From Amycolatopsis jejuensis (GTDB lineage: Bacteria > Actinomycetota > Actinomycetes > Mycobacteriales > Pseudonocardiaceae), in the NCBI RefSeq assembly GCF_000717335.1, contig NZ_JNYZ01000024.1, forward strand, positions 62,001-126,000: a stretch of 64,000 nt of DNA. The letters are read 5' to 3'. The notes below the pieces were generated by a model. It searched no databases, was not told the origin of the DNA, and saw only the letters and a list, made by a program, of their open reading frames with translations. Shown one piece after another: positions 38,631-49,538 of the stretch. The stretch's first letter is position 1, and each line of letters starts with the position of its first letter. A program made the position numbers and the translations under genes.

Positions 38631-38825
38631 TCAGCGCCGTTCCGGCGGCACTTCGAAGGCCACGCAGACTTCCCGCCAGATCTCCTTGGCCGAAACCCCC
38701 GCGGTCAGCGCTTCTTCGACCGTGCGCCCGCCGAGCCCGCTGAACACGTGGTCCTTGGCGAGCACCTCGGCGCGGCCGGCCCCGAACTCCTCGGCCATCA
38801 GCCGTCGGAACACCGTGATACGCAT
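38631..38825 (-). CDS. DUF3046 small protein (Rv2738c-like)
   Basis: The 64-residue protein MRITVFRRLMAEEFG... matches the DUF3046 form and its usual place next to recA in actinobacteria. It is basic at the start, then has an acidic helical tail (SAKEIWREVCVAFEVPPE). It is 34 bp downstream of the Hsp70-like gene on the same strand, so it may be co-transcribed with it. Function unknown. Confidence 0.85.
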   Translation of the reverse strand: MRITVFRRLMAEEFGAGRAEVLAKDHVFSGLGGRTVEEALTAGVSAKEIWREVCVAFEVPPERR

Positions 38826-38859
38826 CAGGCGAATGCTAGCTTTCCCGGCTTCGCTGGGA

Positions 38860-40674
38860 TCACTCCCCCGGCTGGACGTTCTGCTCGAAGTAATCGGCCA
38901 GTGCACCCGGCGTGGTCGCCTGCCCGCCGGAATTCACCTGATAGATGAACCCGACGAGCGGCCGGTCCTGCACTGTGAACACGAGGACCGCCGACGATCG
39001 TCCGGCAGCCGCTGAGTAATGCCCTTGCAGAGCGTTGCCCTTCCAGTCCGCTTCGGTGCGGTCACCGCCCGCGGACGTGAGCAGTCCGTCGGTGTACTGC
39101 TTCAGTTCCGCTGCCGACTGCCCTTGCACGTACGTCACCTGCGTGCCCGCCCGCCCCGGCGCGGCGCACGTCGCCGTCGTACCCAGGCTTCTCGCCGGCG
39201 CTGCCGGGCCATTGCCCGTACCGGGAGCACAGCCGCCTGCGTCGGCGACCTTGCCGGCGAGCTGTCGCATACAGTCCGTCAGGCCGGAAGAGTCCGCCTG
39301 TCCTGGCGTACGGCACTGCTCGGCGGCGTACGTCGGCACCGATGAGCCGGTCGTCAGGAACACGGTCAGCCCCGCTGCGAGCACAACCACCACAGCTGCC
39401 GCGATCCCGATCCACAGCTTCTTGCGGCTCTTCTTCGCCGGTGGCATAGGCGTGTACGTCGGAAAATTGGACGGCGCAGGCCCAGATGGATACGACGGTG
39501 CAGGCTGCTGCGCGTACGCCGGGTAGTTGCTCTGTGGGGGCGGAGGTGGCGCGTACGTGCCCGAAGCAACCTGGTCCTCGACGTTCTGCGTACGCATCGA
39601 CAGTCCATCGCGCGCGACATGCTGCGCGCCCAGCGCCACAGCCGTCTCCGGCTGGTCGAGGCTCGATGGAACGACCCCGAGTTTCTCCGCGATCATGGAC
39701 CCGACCAGCGGCAATCGGCTCGAGCCTCCGACGAGGTAGATGCCGGCGAGACGGTCCGGCGTGAGCCCGGCAGCGCGGAGCGTCCGCGACAACAGCTCCA
39801 CACTGCGTAGCATCGCCGGACGCACCAGGCCTTCGAGTTCGCCGCGCGTGACGAGTACGTCCTTGAAGGGCTCCGGCATTGGCACTTCTGTCTGCGGATG
39901 TCGCGACAGTGCTTCCTTCGCGGCCTTCACGTCTTCTTGGAGCGCGCGTCGCGTACGTCGGTCTGCCGTGGATTCAGGGCGAAGAAGTCGTTGCCAGCGC
40001 TGTGGGTCCGAATGCGACACCTCGCGTCCGACGTGCACCATCAATGCCTGGTCGACGTCAAGGCCGCCAAGGTCGGGCAGACCGTCTTCGGCGAGCACTG
40101 TGTACCCGTTCTGGTTCGCACCGACGACAGCGACGTCGAACGTTCCCGCGCCCAGGTCGTACACAGCAAGTGCCTGTCCCGGAGCAAGTGCGCGGCCGGG
40201 GAAGGACGCGAAGTGCGCGGCGGCCGCGACAGGTTCGGGTACGAGCACTACATTCCCGCGAAAGCCTGAGAGTCGCGCGGCGGTCAACAGTACGTTGCGG
40301 CGTACCGGACCCCATTGCGCAGGATGCGTCAGCCGCACTTCGTCCGGCTGCTCACCACCCAACTGGCGCGTGGTCTCCTCGAGTACACGGCGCAGGATGG
40401 CGGCGAGCGCTTCGTTGACAGGCACGACGTCCGTACCAAGCAACAGCGTCTGCTCGTCGATACGCCGTTTCGGGTTGGGTTCGAAGCGCGTCGGATCAAG
40501 GCGCGCACGGCGTTCAGCGTCACGGCCGACCATGAGCGTGCCGTCTTCGCCTGCGAACACGGCGGACGGCATGTTTGCCGACCCGTCCACCTCCACGACG
40601 CGAGGCGGCCTGCCGTGCGCGGAAAGGACGGCAACGGTGTTGGACGTCCCGAGGTCCACCGACAGGATCCGCAC
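38860..40674 (-). CDS. Membrane-anchored Hsp70-family ATPase with extracytoplasmic domain
   Basis: The 604-residue protein has a full Hsp70/actin-like ATPase at 1-360 (VDLGTSNTVAV, AVYDLGAGTFDVAVV, IYLVGGSSRLPLV). The substrate-binding domain is replaced by a Pro/Tyr-rich linker (about 375-415), a KKSRKK stop-transfer, one membrane helix (about 420-442) and a Cys-containing exported domain of about 160 residues (VPTYAAEQC, LTDCMRQLAGK, GGCAPG). Such architecture suggests signalling or scaffolding across the membrane rather than refolding. It is divergent from lhr and upstream of the DUF3046 gene. Confidence 0.85.
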   Translation of the reverse strand: MRILSVDLGTSNTVAVLSAHGRPPRVVEVDGSANMPSAVFAGEDGTLMVGRDAERRARLDPTRFEPNPKRRIDEQTLLLGTDVVPVNEALAAILRRVLEETTRQLGGEQPDEVRLTHPAQWGPVRRNVLLTAARLSGFRGNVVLVPEPVAAAAHFASFPGRALAPGQALAVYDLGAGTFDVAVVGANQNGYTVLAEDGLPDLGGLDVDQALMVHVGREVSHSDPQRWQRLLRPESTADRRTRRALQEDVKAAKEALSRHPQTEVPMPEPFKDVLVTRGELEGLVRPAMLRSVELLSRTLRAAGLTPDRLAGIYLVGGSSRLPLVGSMIAEKLGVVPSSLDQPETAVALGAQHVARDGLSMRTQNVEDQVASGTYAPPPPPQSNYPAYAQQPAPSYPSGPAPSNFPTYTPMPPAKKSRKKLWIGIAAAVVVVLAAGLTVFLTTGSSVPTYAAEQCRTPGQADSSGLTDCMRQLAGKVADAGGCAPGTGNGPAAPARSLGTTATCAAPGRAGTQVTYVQGQSAAELKQYTDGLLTSAGGDRTEADWKGNALQGHYSAAAGRSSAVLVFTVQDRPLVGFIYQVNSGGQATTPGALADYFEQNVQPGE

Positions 40675-40967
40675 AGTTACTTCCCCTCGATTCAGGCAGC
40701 GCTGGCGGGAATGCTGCCACGTGGCCGGTCACCGTGCGTGCAGACCCGCGAAACACGCGGCGTACGTAACACCGGCGCGGCGCCGGAACGCCGGTACGAC
40801 CGCTCTCACGATCTTCCCGGAACCCGGCACAGTCGTCGCTATCACCGTGTTCATGCTGGTCATAGCTGTTTTCGGCGTCTCCGGCCCGAACCGTTTGGTC
40901 ACCCACACGAGGGGATCCGGCGAGGAGTACCCCGGCCGGACCGCGGAAATTGTCGGGGGTGCCGCGC

Positions 40968-43900
40968 ATGATGGATCCCGTGGCAAACAACGTCCTCGAC
41001 CTCTTCTCCCCGGCGACCAGCACCTGGTTCGCCGGAGCCTTCGCCGCCCCGACGGCCGCGCAGGAAGGGGCCTGGCGGGCCGCACACGCCGGGCAGCACG
41101 CCCTGGTCGTGGCGCCTACCGGGTCCGGCAAGACGCTGTCCGCGTTCCTGTGGGCGCTGGACCGGCTGTCGGTGGAACCACCACCGGCGAACCCGCGCGA
41201 GCGGTGCCGGATCCTCTACGTCTCACCGCTGAAGGCGCTGGCGGTCGACGTGCAGCGCAACCTGCGCGCACCGCTCGCCGGCATCTCGCAGGCCGCGCGC
41301 CGGCTCGGGCTGCCGGTGCCGGAGATCGAGGTCGGCATGCGCACCGGCGACACCACGGCGGCCGAACGCCGGTCGTTCGGGAAGACCCCGCCGGACGTGC
41401 TGGTCACCACGCCCGAGTCGCTCTTCCTCATCCTCACCTCGTCGGCGCGCGAGTCGCTGAAGGGTGTCGAAACGGTCATCGTCGACGAGGTGCACGCGGT
41501 CGCGGGCGGCAAACGCGGCGCGCATCTGGCGTTGTCATTGGAACGGCTCGACGCGCTGCTGCCCCGGCCTGCCCAGCGGATCGGGTTGTCGGCCACGGTG
41601 CGTCCGATCGACGAAGTCAGTGCGTTCCTCGCCGGCGGGCGGCCGGTTACCGTGGTCCAGCCGAAACTCGCGAAGACGATCGAGGTACGGGTGGAGGTGC
41701 CGGTCGAGGACATGGCGAACCTCGACGGCCCGGCCGCTTCGCCGATGGAGCGGCTCGACGACCTGACCTCGCTGTCGCAACTGCCGTCGGAGGGCGGTAT
41801 CGGCACCCAGGAGGAGATCGCCGGAGCGGCGGTGAAGCGGCCGTCGATCTGGCCGGCGGTCGAGGAACGGGTGCTGGAGCTGATCCGGGCACACCGCTCC
41901 ACCATCGTGTTCGGCAATTCGCGGCGGCTCACCGAACGGCTCACCGCGCGGCTCAACGAACTCGCGACCGAGCACACCGGGCTGTCTCCGGCCGACGCGT
42001 TCCCGGCCGAGGCCGTCGGGCAATCCGGCGTCACCACGGGTGCGGCGCCGGTGATCGCGCGGGCGCACCACGGTTCGATGTCCCGCGAGCAGCGCACCCA
42101 CGTCGAAGAAGAACTGAAGTCCGGGCGGCTGCCGTGCGTGGTGGCCACGTCGTCGCTCGAACTCGGCATCGACATGGGCGCGGTGGACCTGGTGGTGCAG
42201 ATAGAGGCGCCGCCAACGGTGGCGTCCGGGCTGCAGCGCGTCGGCCGCGCCGGGCACCAGGTCGGTGCGGTGTCGTCCGGGGTGATGTTCCCGAAGTTCC
42301 GCGGCGATCTCGTGTCGTGCGCGGTGGTCGCGGAACGGATGGCGTCCGGGGCGATCGAGGCCGTGCGGTATCCACGCAACCCGCTCGATGTGCTGGCCCA
42401 GCACGTGGTGGCGATGGTGGCGCTCGAATCGTGGACAGTCCCGGAATTGGCGACGCTCGTGCGGCGGGCGGCGCCGTTCAGCTCGTTGCCGGACGATGCA
42501 CTGCACGCGGTGCTCGACATGCTCGCCGGCCGCTACCCGAGTGAGGAGTTCGGCGAGCTGCGGGCGCGGATCACGTGGGACCGGGTCGGCGGTGAGCTGC
42601 GTGGGCGGCCGGGTTCGCAGCGACTGGCGGTCACCTCCGGTGGCACGATTCCCGATCGTGGTCTGTTCACCGTGATGACGCCGGGAGACGAGGGCAAACC
42701 CGGCTCGCGCGTCGGCGAGTTCGACGAGGAGATGGTGTACGAGTCGCGGGTCGGTGACACGATCCTGCTCGGCACGTCGTCGTGGCGGATCACCGACATC
42801 ACGCACGACCGGGTGATCGTGGTGCCTGCCCCCGGCGAACCCGCGCGGATGCCGTTCTGGAAAGGCGATGCCGCGGGACGGCCGCTCGAACTGGGGCGGG
42901 CGCTGGGCGCGTTCGTCCGCGAACTGTCCACTTCGGACACAGCGACCGCACGGGACCGCGCTGCCGCGGCGGGGCTCGACCAGCGTGCGTGCGATAATCT
43001 GCTGGCATATCTGGAAGAACAGAAGTCGGCGACGCGGCATGTCCCCAACGACCGCACCATCCTGCTCGAACGGTACCGCGACGAGCTGGGCGACTGGCGA
43101 ATCGTGGTGCACTCGCCCTTCGGCGCGCAGGTGAACGCGCCATGGGCGCTCGCGATTGCCGCGCGGCTGAGGGAAAACCGCGGGGTCGACGCGCAGGTGG
43201 CGCACTCCGACGACGGCATCGTGCTGCGGCTGCCCGACGCACTCGACACCGACGGCGGCGAGGTCACCATCGGCTCCGACGACGTCCTGCTCGACCCGGA
43301 AGAGGTCGAGCAGCTGATCGTGGCGGAAGTCGGCGGTTCGGCGGTTTTCGCCGCCCGATTCCGGGAGTGCGCAGCACGGTCGTTGCTGCTGCCACGGCGA
43401 GATCCCCGTCGTCGCACACCCTTGTGGCAGCAGCGGCAACGCGCGTCGCAACTGCTCTCGGTGGCGTCGAAGTACGAACGATTCCCGGTGGTGCTGGAGG
43501 CGATGCGCGAAGTTCTGCAGGACGTTTACGACGTCGGCGGGCTGCGGGAGCTGATGGCCGACGTGCGGGCGCGCAAGGTCCGGCTGGTCGAGGTGGAGAC
43601 GCCGGCCGCGTCGCCATTCGCACGGAGCCTGTTGTTCGGCTACGTCGGAATGTTCCTGTACGAGACAGACGCTCCGCTGGCCGAACGGCGAGCGGCGGCG
43701 CTGTCGCTCGATTCCGCGCTGCTGGCCGAACTGCTCGGCACGGAGGCGATCCGTGAGCTGCTCGACCCCGAGGCCGTGGCCAAGGTCGAGCGGTCGTTGC
43801 AGCGGCTCGACCCGGAACGGCATGCCCGGTCGGCAGAGGACGCTGCCGATCTGCTGCGGTTCCTCGGCGATCTGTCCACTGTGGAAGCCTCGGAACGAGG

Positions 43901-45620
43901 GATCCAGGCGGAATGGCTGGCAGAACTCGAATCGGCGCGTCGAGCGATCCGGGTCCGCATCGGTGGCGAGGAACGGTACCTGGCGATCGAGGACGCCGGA
44001 CGAGTACGTGACGCGCTGGGCGTCGCGCTGCCGGTGGGGGTTCCCGAGGCGTTCACCGAACCCGTGGCGGATCCGCTGGGCGATCTGCTGGGCCGCTACG
44101 CGCGAAGCCGTGGTCCGTTCACCGCGACGGCTGCAGCCGGGCGGTTCGGGCTGGGCACCGCCGTGGTCACCGGTGTTCTCGACCGGCTCACCGGTGAAGG
44201 CAGGCTGGTACGGGGCGAACTGAGTCCCGTCGGGCATCCGGATACCCACGGGGTGGGCGTCGAGTTCTGTGACTCGGCTGTGCTACGACGGTTGCGGCGA
44301 GCCTCGCTCGCTCGGCTGCGGGCGGAAGTCGAGCCGGTGGAACCCGCAGCACTGGGCCGGTTCCTGCCCGCTTGGCACGGAATCGGCGCACGGCTGCGGT
44401 CCGCTCCCTCGGCCGACGACGTGCTGTCGGTGGTGGAACAGCTGGCAGGCGCGCCACTTCCGGCGAGCGCGGTGGAGTCGCTGATCCTGCCGAGCCGGTT
44501 GCCGGGCTACTCCCCCGCGTTGCTCGACGAGCTCACCACCGCCGGTGAGGTCACCTGGGCAGGCTGCGGTGCGCTCGCGGGCGGGGACGGCTGGCTGGCG
44601 CTCGCCCCGTCCGACGTCGCGGACCTCCTGCTACCCGAGGTCGAGGAAAATCCGCCGACCGGGCCATTGCACGAAGCGATTGTCACGGCGTTGGAGGGGG
44701 GTGCGTTGTTCTTCCGGCAACTGGCCGATCGCGTCACGCCGGGTCTGGAGCAACCACCGAACGACGGCGACGTGGTGGCGGCACTGTGGGATTTGGCGTG
44801 GGCCGGGCTGGTCACCGGCGACACGCTCGCGCCGCTGCGAGCGCAGGTCGCGGGACATGGTGCGCACAAGCCACGTCGGCAGACGCCGCGCGGCCGGTAC
44901 GCCCGGATGCGCGCCGGCCGTCCGGCCATGCCGTCACGCACCGGCCCGCCCACCGCCGCCGGTCGATGGGCACTCACTCCACCCCGTGAGGCCGACCCGA
45001 CCCGTCGCGCCCATGCCCGGACGGAGGCGTTCCTGGAACGGCACGGCGTACTCACCCGGGGTGCGCTCGACACCGAACGGGTCACCGGCGGGTTTTCCGG
45101 GATCTACAAGGTACTGCGTGGGATGGAGGACACCGGACAGGTCATCCGCGGGTACGTCGTCGAGGGTCTCGGGGCCGCGCAGTTCGCGGCGAAAGGCGCG
45201 GTCGATCGGCTCCGCGCGCTCTCGGGACCTACCCCGTCGGCGAGCGACGGACTTCGTGCCGTGGTTCTGGCGGCAGCGGATCCCGCGCAACCGTACGGGG
45301 CCGCCCTGCCGTGGCCCGCGGCAACGGGCGACACGAAACACCGCCCGGCACGCAAAGCCGGAGCGCTGGCGGTGCTGGTCGACGGAACCCCGGCGCTGTA
45401 CGTCGAACGGGGCGGCCGTTCGCTGCTGAGCTTCACCGACGAGCGTGGCTCACTGCAGGCCGCTGCGTCCGCCTTGTCGACCGCCGTACGGGAAGGCTGG
45501 CTGGGACAGTTGGCCGTCCAGCGCGCCGACGGTGAGGCCGCCCTCACCTCGGAGCTCGCCGAGATCCTGCGGGAAGCCGGCTTCCGCGCGACGCCGAAGG
45601 GACTTCGTTTGAGAGCTTGA
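40968..45620 (+). CDS. lhr: Large ATP-dependent helicase Lhr
   Basis: A DNA repair-linked superfamily 2 helicase. The protein has about 1,550 residues, close to mycobacterial Lhr. Motifs in order: Walker A APTGSGKTLSA, DEVHAVAG, SATVRPID, HHGSMSREQR, SSLELGIDMG and QRVGRAGH. The Lhr-specific winged-helix and beta-barrel core follows, then a long C-terminal extension (about 870 onward) of repeated winged-helix-like modules. Tandem ATGs at 40968 and 40971 follow a GGGGGTG site. Spelling of the motifs is intact, so it should be active. It stands alone, divergent from the Hsp70-like gene. Confidence 0.95.
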   Translation: MMDPVANNVLDLFSPATSTWFAGAFAAPTAAQEGAWRAAHAGQHALVVAPTGSGKTLSAFLWALDRLSVEPPPANPRERCRILYVSPLKALAVDVQRNLRAPLAGISQAARRLGLPVPEIEVGMRTGDTTAAERRSFGKTPPDVLVTTPESLFLILTSSARESLKGVETVIVDEVHAVAGGKRGAHLALSLERLDALLPRPAQRIGLSATVRPIDEVSAFLAGGRPVTVVQPKLAKTIEVRVEVPVEDMANLDGPAASPMERLDDLTSLSQLPSEGGIGTQEEIAGAAVKRPSIWPAVEERVLELIRAHRSTIVFGNSRRLTERLTARLNELATEHTGLSPADAFPAEAVGQSGVTTGAAPVIARAHHGSMSREQRTHVEEELKSGRLPCVVATSSLELGIDMGAVDLVVQIEAPPTVASGLQRVGRAGHQVGAVSSGVMFPKFRGDLVSCAVVAERMASGAIEAVRYPRNPLDVLAQHVVAMVALESWTVPELATLVRRAAPFSSLPDDALHAVLDMLAGRYPSEEFGELRARITWDRVGGELRGRPGSQRLAVTSGGTIPDRGLFTVMTPGDEGKPGSRVGEFDEEMVYESRVGDTILLGTSSWRITDITHDRVIVVPAPGEPARMPFWKGDAAGRPLELGRALGAFVRELSTSDTATARDRAAAAGLDQRACDNLLAYLEEQKSATRHVPNDRTILLERYRDELGDWRIVVHSPFGAQVNAPWALAIAARLRENRGVDAQVAHSDDGIVLRLPDALDTDGGEVTIGSDDVLLDPEEVEQLIVAEVGGSAVFAARFRECAARSLLLPRRDPRRRTPLWQQRQRASQLLSVASKYERFPVVLEAMREVLQDVYDVGGLRELMADVRARKVRLVEVETPAASPFARSLLFGYVGMFLYETDAPLAERRAAALSLDSALLAELLGTEAIRELLDPEAVAKVERSLQRLDPERHARSAEDAADLLRFLGDLSTVEASERGIQAEWLAELESARRAIRVRIGGEERYLAIEDAGRVRDALGVALPVGVPEAFTEPVADPLGDLLGRYARSRGPFTATAAAGRFGLGTAVVTGVLDRLTGEGRLVRGELSPVGHPDTHGVGVEFCDSAVLRRLRRASLARLRAEVEPVEPAALGRFLPAWHGIGARLRSAPSADDVLSVVEQLAGAPLPASAVESLILPSRLPGYSPALLDELTTAGEVTWAGCGALAGGDGWLALAPSDVADLLLPEVEENPPTGPLHEAIVTALEGGALFFRQLADRVTPGLEQPPNDGDVVAALWDLAWAGLVTGDTLAPLRAQVAGHGAHKPRRQTPRGRYARMRAGRPAMPSRTGPPTAAGRWALTPPREADPTRRAHARTEAFLERHGVLTRGALDTERVTGGFSGIYKVLRGMEDTGQVIRGYVVEGLGAAQFAAKGAVDRLRALSGPTPSASDGLRAVVLAAADPAQPYGAALPWPAATGDTKHRPARKAGALAVLVDGTPALYVERGGRSLLSFTDERGSLQAAASALSTAVREGWLGQLAVQRADGEAALTSELAEILREAGFRATPKGLRLRA

Positions 45621-45894
45621 GAAGCGTGGGATGCTCGTCGGCGCGGACCCGCTGGCGGCTTGGTGTCCGCGGGCGCGTGAATGCTCTGGGCGGGGCGACC
45701 GCTATGCGAGGCGTGCACCCAACCGGCGGCGCGCTGGATGGACCGGGCAGGGCTTGCCTTTGCATGGAGCATGCGGATAGGTGGACCGCTCGCGCCCTTA
45801 ACGGGTGTAGGCACACCAGGGCGCACTGGCTCGCGGGTTCACACCCGAGCGCGTTGGGGTTGGGCGGGCTCCGCACCGCCCGAGACCGTCCTGG

Positions 45895-46035
45895 CCGGTG
45901 CCTGCCGGTGTTCGTCGGGTGCCTGCCGGTGCCTGCCGGTGTTCGTCGAGTGCCTGCCGGTGCCTGCCGGTGTTCGTCGGGTGTTCGTCGGTATTCGTCG
46001 GGTGTTCGTCGGTATTCGTCGGCGCAGGTCGGTGC
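45895..46035. repeat. Short tandem repeat, 31-bp then 21-bp period
   Basis: TGCCTGCCGGTGTTCGTCG units recur every 31 bp (TTCGTCG near 45911, 45942 and 45973), then collapse to a 21-bp GTGTTCGTCGGTATTCGTCGG unit repeated twice. It lies downstream of lhr. No gene is supported between 45,621 and 46,706. Confidence 0.75.
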
Positions 46036-46039
46036 GGCG

Positions 46040-46600
46040 GAGCCACTCCAACAGCGCCCGCAGCGCCGGTGCGGCGAGGCTCCCTGGTGCCTAGGGTGCC
46101 CGTTGGCGGCCGACACCCAACAACGCCCCCGACGCCCGCCGGTGCGGCGACACTGCTCGACGCCTGCAGCTCGCGCCGGTGCGGCGAAACTGCCCGACGC
46201 CCACAACACCCGCCGCTGACAGACACTGCCCGGGCGTGGCAACGTTCCTCCGACGCCCACGGCGCGGCGGTGCGGCGGTGCGGCGGTGCGGCGGTGCGGC
46301 GACGCTGCCGGACGTCCACAATGCCCACTGCCGACCAACACTTACGAACATCCCCGAGCGCTGCGACGCTCCCTGAACGTCCAACAGCGCCCACCGCTGA
46401 CCAGCACTCACCAACACCCCCGAGCGCTGCGACGCTCCCTGACATCCACAACGCCCACCGCCGACCAACACTCACCGGCGTCCCCGGGCGGTGACACCGC
46501 CCGAAGCCCACAACACCCGCAGCCGACCGATGCCCACGACCCCCACGACGCCCCAGGCTCGGCGGCCCTGCCCGACGCCCACAACACCCACCGCCAACCA
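46040..46600. repeat. Degenerate repeat array with a 65-66-bp core period
   Basis: Copies starting GCGACGCT lie at about 46299, 46364 and 46430 (65-66 bp apart), each followed by GTCCA(C)AA(C)GCCCAC, GCCGACCAACACT and CCCCGAG. Flanking segments on both sides carry shorter relatives (ACTGCTCGACGCC, AAACTGCCCGACGCCCACAAC, ACAACACCC). The (GCGGCGGT) run near 46265-46300 is a simple repeat. The array fills the gap between lhr and the encapsulin operon and shows no coding pattern. Confidence 0.7.
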
Positions 46601-46706
46601 ACACCCACCCCGACACCACCAAGAGGTGCGCCAACGATCCCCGGCGCCCCAATGGCTTGCAGGTGCATCACTCACCTGCATGGCGAACCCCGCTCACCAA
46701 AGGAGG

Positions 46707-48089
46707 TCAGGAGCGGGCGATCTCCACATCGTCAAGGATGCCCAAAGCATCCGGAACCAGAACCGCTGCCGAGTGGTACGCGCTGACCAGATAGGAGGTG
46801 ACCGCACGGTCGCTGATTCCCATGAAGCGGACGTTCAGCCCTGGGCGGTACTCGTCGGCCAGGGATTTCGGGCGTAGGCCGATGACGCCTGCATCGTCTT
46901 CGCCGGTGCGCATTGCGAGGATCGACGTCGTGCCTGCCTCGGTGATCGGGATTTTGTCGCAAGGCAGGACTGGCACACCTCGCCATGCCTGTACTCGTTT
47001 GCCGTCCACGAGAACGGGCGACGGGTACACGCCCGTTTTCGTGCACTCGCGGCCGAAAGCGGCGATGGCCCGGGGGTGGGCGAGGAAGAACCGGGTCTTG
47101 CGCCGTCGGCAGAGCAGCTCGTCCATGTCGAACGGCGTCGGCGGGCCGGTTCGCGTCGTGATCCGGTTCTTGAGGTCGGCGTTGTGCAGCAGGCCGAAGT
47201 TGGTGTTGTTGATCAGCTCGTGTTCCTGTCGTTCCCGCAGGGCTTCCACGGTGAGCCGCAGTTGCTGCTCGAGCTGGTCCATCGGATGGTTGTACAGGTC
47301 GGTCACCCGGTTGTGCACCCGCAGCACGGTTTGCGCCACGGACAGCTCGTACTCGCGCGGCGCGGGTTCGTAGTCGACGTACGTGCCTGACAAAACAGGC
47401 TCGCCGTCGTGTCCGGCGGACAAATCGATACTGGCTTCGCCCTTGCGGTTCTGCGGTTTCCGGGGCCGGGTCGCTGCGCTTGCGATGTGCGTGCGCAGGG
47501 AATCGGCGCGTCCGTTGAGCCGGGTGTACGTCGCCAGGGGCAGGACCAGCGCGACCACCCGGGTCGCGGCGCGTGCGGTGAAGGTCCAGACTGCGTCGTC
47601 GCGGGCCAGCAGCTCTGCGCCGAAGTGGTCGCCGTCCGTGGCTGTGCCCTCGTGGGTTTCGGCGCCGTACTCGCCCTTGCCGTGGCGGGTGATCTTGCCG
47701 TGCACCACGAGGACGAGCAGGTCGAGAGCGTCGCCCGCGGTGACGAGTGTGCTGCCGGGTTCGTATTCACGTTGCTCGAACGCGTCGGCCAGTGCGGCGA
47801 GAGCTGGTTCGTCATCGAAGCCGCGCAGCAGTTCCAGCTCCGTGAGTTCGGCCGGGATCACCTGCGCCCGCGCACCGGTGTGGAAGAAGCTCACCTTGCC
47901 GTCGCCGACGGTGTACGTGAGCCGCCGGTTGACCCGGTAACTTCCGCCGGGCACCTCCACCCACGGCAGTTGCGACAGCAGCCACCGCGGAGTGATCCCG
48001 CGCATCTGCGGCTGAGACTTGGTGGTGGTGGCCAGGGTCCGGGCCGCGGCGACGCCGAGGGAAAGCCTCGGCTCCTCCGTCGTCGTCAC
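46707..48089 (-). CDS. Family 2B encapsulin shell protein with cyclic-nucleotide-binding-like insertion, second paralogue
   Basis: Forms part of a virus-capsid-like (HK97 fold) protein compartment. The 460-residue protein has an N-terminal helical segment ([17 protein letters not shown]), an inserted cNMP-binding-like domain at about 95-205 ([20 protein letters not shown]), and shell blocks [39 protein letters not shown] and the C-terminal [34 protein letters not shown] 48089 starts 5 bp after the stop of the first shell gene. It is clearly paralogous to that gene; two shell genes in tandem suggest a mixed shell. Confidence 0.92.
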   Translation of the reverse strand: MTTTEEPRLSLGVAAARTLATTTKSQPQMRGITPRWLLSQLPWVEVPGGSYRVNRRLTYTVGDGKVSFFHTGARAQVIPAELTELELLRGFDDEPALAALADAFEQREYEPGSTLVTAGDALDLLVLVVHGKITRHGKGEYGAETHEGTATDGDHFGAELLARDDAVWTFTARAATRVVALVLPLATYTRLNGRADSLRTHIASAATRPRKPQNRKGEASIDLSAGHDGEPVLSGTYVDYEPAPREYELSVAQTVLRVHNRVTDLYNHPMDQLEQQLRLTVEALRERQEHELINNTNFGLLHNADLKNRITTRTGPPTPFDMDELLCRRRKTRFFLAHPRAIAAFGRECTKTGVYPSPVLVDGKRVQAWRGVPVLPCDKIPITEAGTTSILAMRTGEDDAGVIGLRPKSLADEYRPGLNVRFMGISDRAVTSYLVSAYHSAAVLVPDALGILDDVEIARS

Positions 48090-48094
48090 TCCGA

Positions 48095-49510
<1,416 letters not shown>

Positions 49511-49538
49511 AGCGAAACCACCTTGTCACTCACAGGGA

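Noticed and set aside
41535..44249. A 904-residue open frame opposite lhr
   Set aside because: Arg/Gln/His-rich composition without domains, fully antisense to well-conserved helicase motifs.
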